From NCBI GenBank assembly GCA_030053995.1, contig JASGCP010000005.1, positions 1 to 45,316 of the forward strand: a stretch of 45,316 bases of DNA. The letters run 5' to 3'. The stretch comes from Phycisphaerales bacterium. Lineage in GTDB: Bacteria; Bacteroidota; Bacteroidia; Chitinophagales; Chitinophagaceae. Within the stretch, counting starts at the first letter, position 1; the number at the start of each line of letters is the position of its first letter. This document shows positions 45,218 to 45,316 of the stretch, piece by piece. The notes below the pieces were generated by a model. That model had not been told where the DNA came from and ran no database searches. It saw nothing but the letters and a program-made list of their open reading frames with translations. A program made the translations under genes and the position numbers.

Positions 45218-45261
45218 AATAGAGACAGAAAAAAAAAATAATAGAGACAGAAAAAAAAAAA
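45217..45261. repeat. 22 bp tandem repeat with A10/A11 tracts
   Basis: TAATAGAGACAG plus an A run occurs twice: 45217-45238 (10 A) and 45239-45261 (11 A). It lies inside the signal-peptide region of the minus-strand lipoprotein. The unit length is not a multiple of three, so copy-number or tract-length change shifts the frame. Confidence 0.9.
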
Positions 45262-45316
45262 GGCATTACTAAGTTTCGTGTGAGAAAGCATGCAAAGTTA
45301 CAAAAAAAAAGGAACT
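45262..45316 (-). repeat. Right terminal copy of promoter/leader repeat
   Basis: Bases 45262-45314 are the reverse complement of 1-54 apart from one base in the T run. In this copy the unit is the promoter, leader and ATGCC start (45266-45262) of the YCF48-like lipoprotein gene. This is what identifies the left copy as a gene-less duplicate. Confidence 0.9.
45293..45300 (-). promoter_or_regulatory. Promoter of YCF48-like gene 2
   Basis: On the minus strand TAACTTTG matches TAnnTTTG exactly, preceded by nine T and followed by C, 26 bases before the ATG at 45266. Confidence 0.65.

Noticed and set aside
1-45316. Linear replicon with terminal inverted repeats
   Set aside because: The ends are inverted repeats, but they are a promoter module that belongs to a gene at one end, and the content is chromosomal (dnaN, gltX, guaB, pgi). 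An assembly stopping at a repeated sequence explains the ends better.

Overview
The window is AT-rich DNA from a member of the Bacteroidota, most likely near the Chitinophagales/Sphingobacteriales. The support for this is: promoters of the TAnnTTTG type, weak or absent Shine-Dalgarno sites, a sdhCAB set with a single multi-helix cytochrome b anchor, a parB-DUF5683 pair, a GH3-like adenylating enzyme, an HU/TPR/COX24-like/RNase G cluster, and lipoboxes on surface beta-propeller proteins. The species cannot be named from the sequence alone. Nearly all genes are housekeeping genes, so this is a chromosome fragment rather than a plasmid.

Layout. 1-481 is non-coding: a promoter-bearing repeat that recurs inverted at the right end, followed by one copy of a dispersed ~210 bp repeat. 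482-6066 (+) is a probable operon: succinate dehydrogenase C, A and B, a radical SAM protein of unknown function and a secreted protein translationally coupled to it. 6097-16053 (-) holds mnmA, a heptose-7-phosphate kinase, a double-PDZ protein, recG, RNase G, a 31-residue COX24/mS38-like ribosomal protein, a TPR protein, an HU-like protein and dnaN. A divergent ClpS-like adaptor (16294, +) and two tRNAs, Met(CAT) and His(GTG), follow. 17136-19295 (+) is the tail-specific protease Prc. It converges, across a perfect 22 bp palindrome, with DUF5683, parB and gltX (-). 23293-26329 (+) holds a degenerate histidine kinase, a DUF2147 protein and gmk. 26352-33417 (-) holds a DUF3108 protein, an exo/endonuclease/phosphatase-fold protein, an HMG-CoA-lyase-like enzyme, an OmpR-type regulator, guaB and an APC amino-acid permease. 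33678-36005 (+) holds the GH3-like protein and rsmA. 36039-45217 (-) holds pgi, threonine aldolase, a YCF48-like lipoprotein, the second copy of the dispersed repeat, pepT, a large Ig/FN3/Kelch lipoprotein and a second YCF48-like lipoprotein.

The most unusual part is the accessory right end (38.8-45.3 kb). Three beta-propeller lipoproteins cluster around pepT. The Kelch gene looks like a single-gene cassette inserted between the YCF48-like gene and pepT, because both sides carry a 42 bp direct repeat containing the first codons of pepT. The last lipoprotein has a 22 bp tandem duplication with A10/A11 tracts between its apparent original start codon and its lipobox. As written this puts the signal peptide out of frame, the architecture expected of a phase-variable surface protein. 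Its promoter, leader and start codon are also present, inverted, at the left end of the window without a gene behind them. Two signalling or proteolysis proteins appear to have lost their key residues while staying open: the histidine kinase (phospho-acceptor His, N-box Asn and G2 box) and the ClpS-like adaptor (N-degron pocket). No CRISPR array, prophage, transposase, rRNA operon or toxin-antitoxin pair was recognised.
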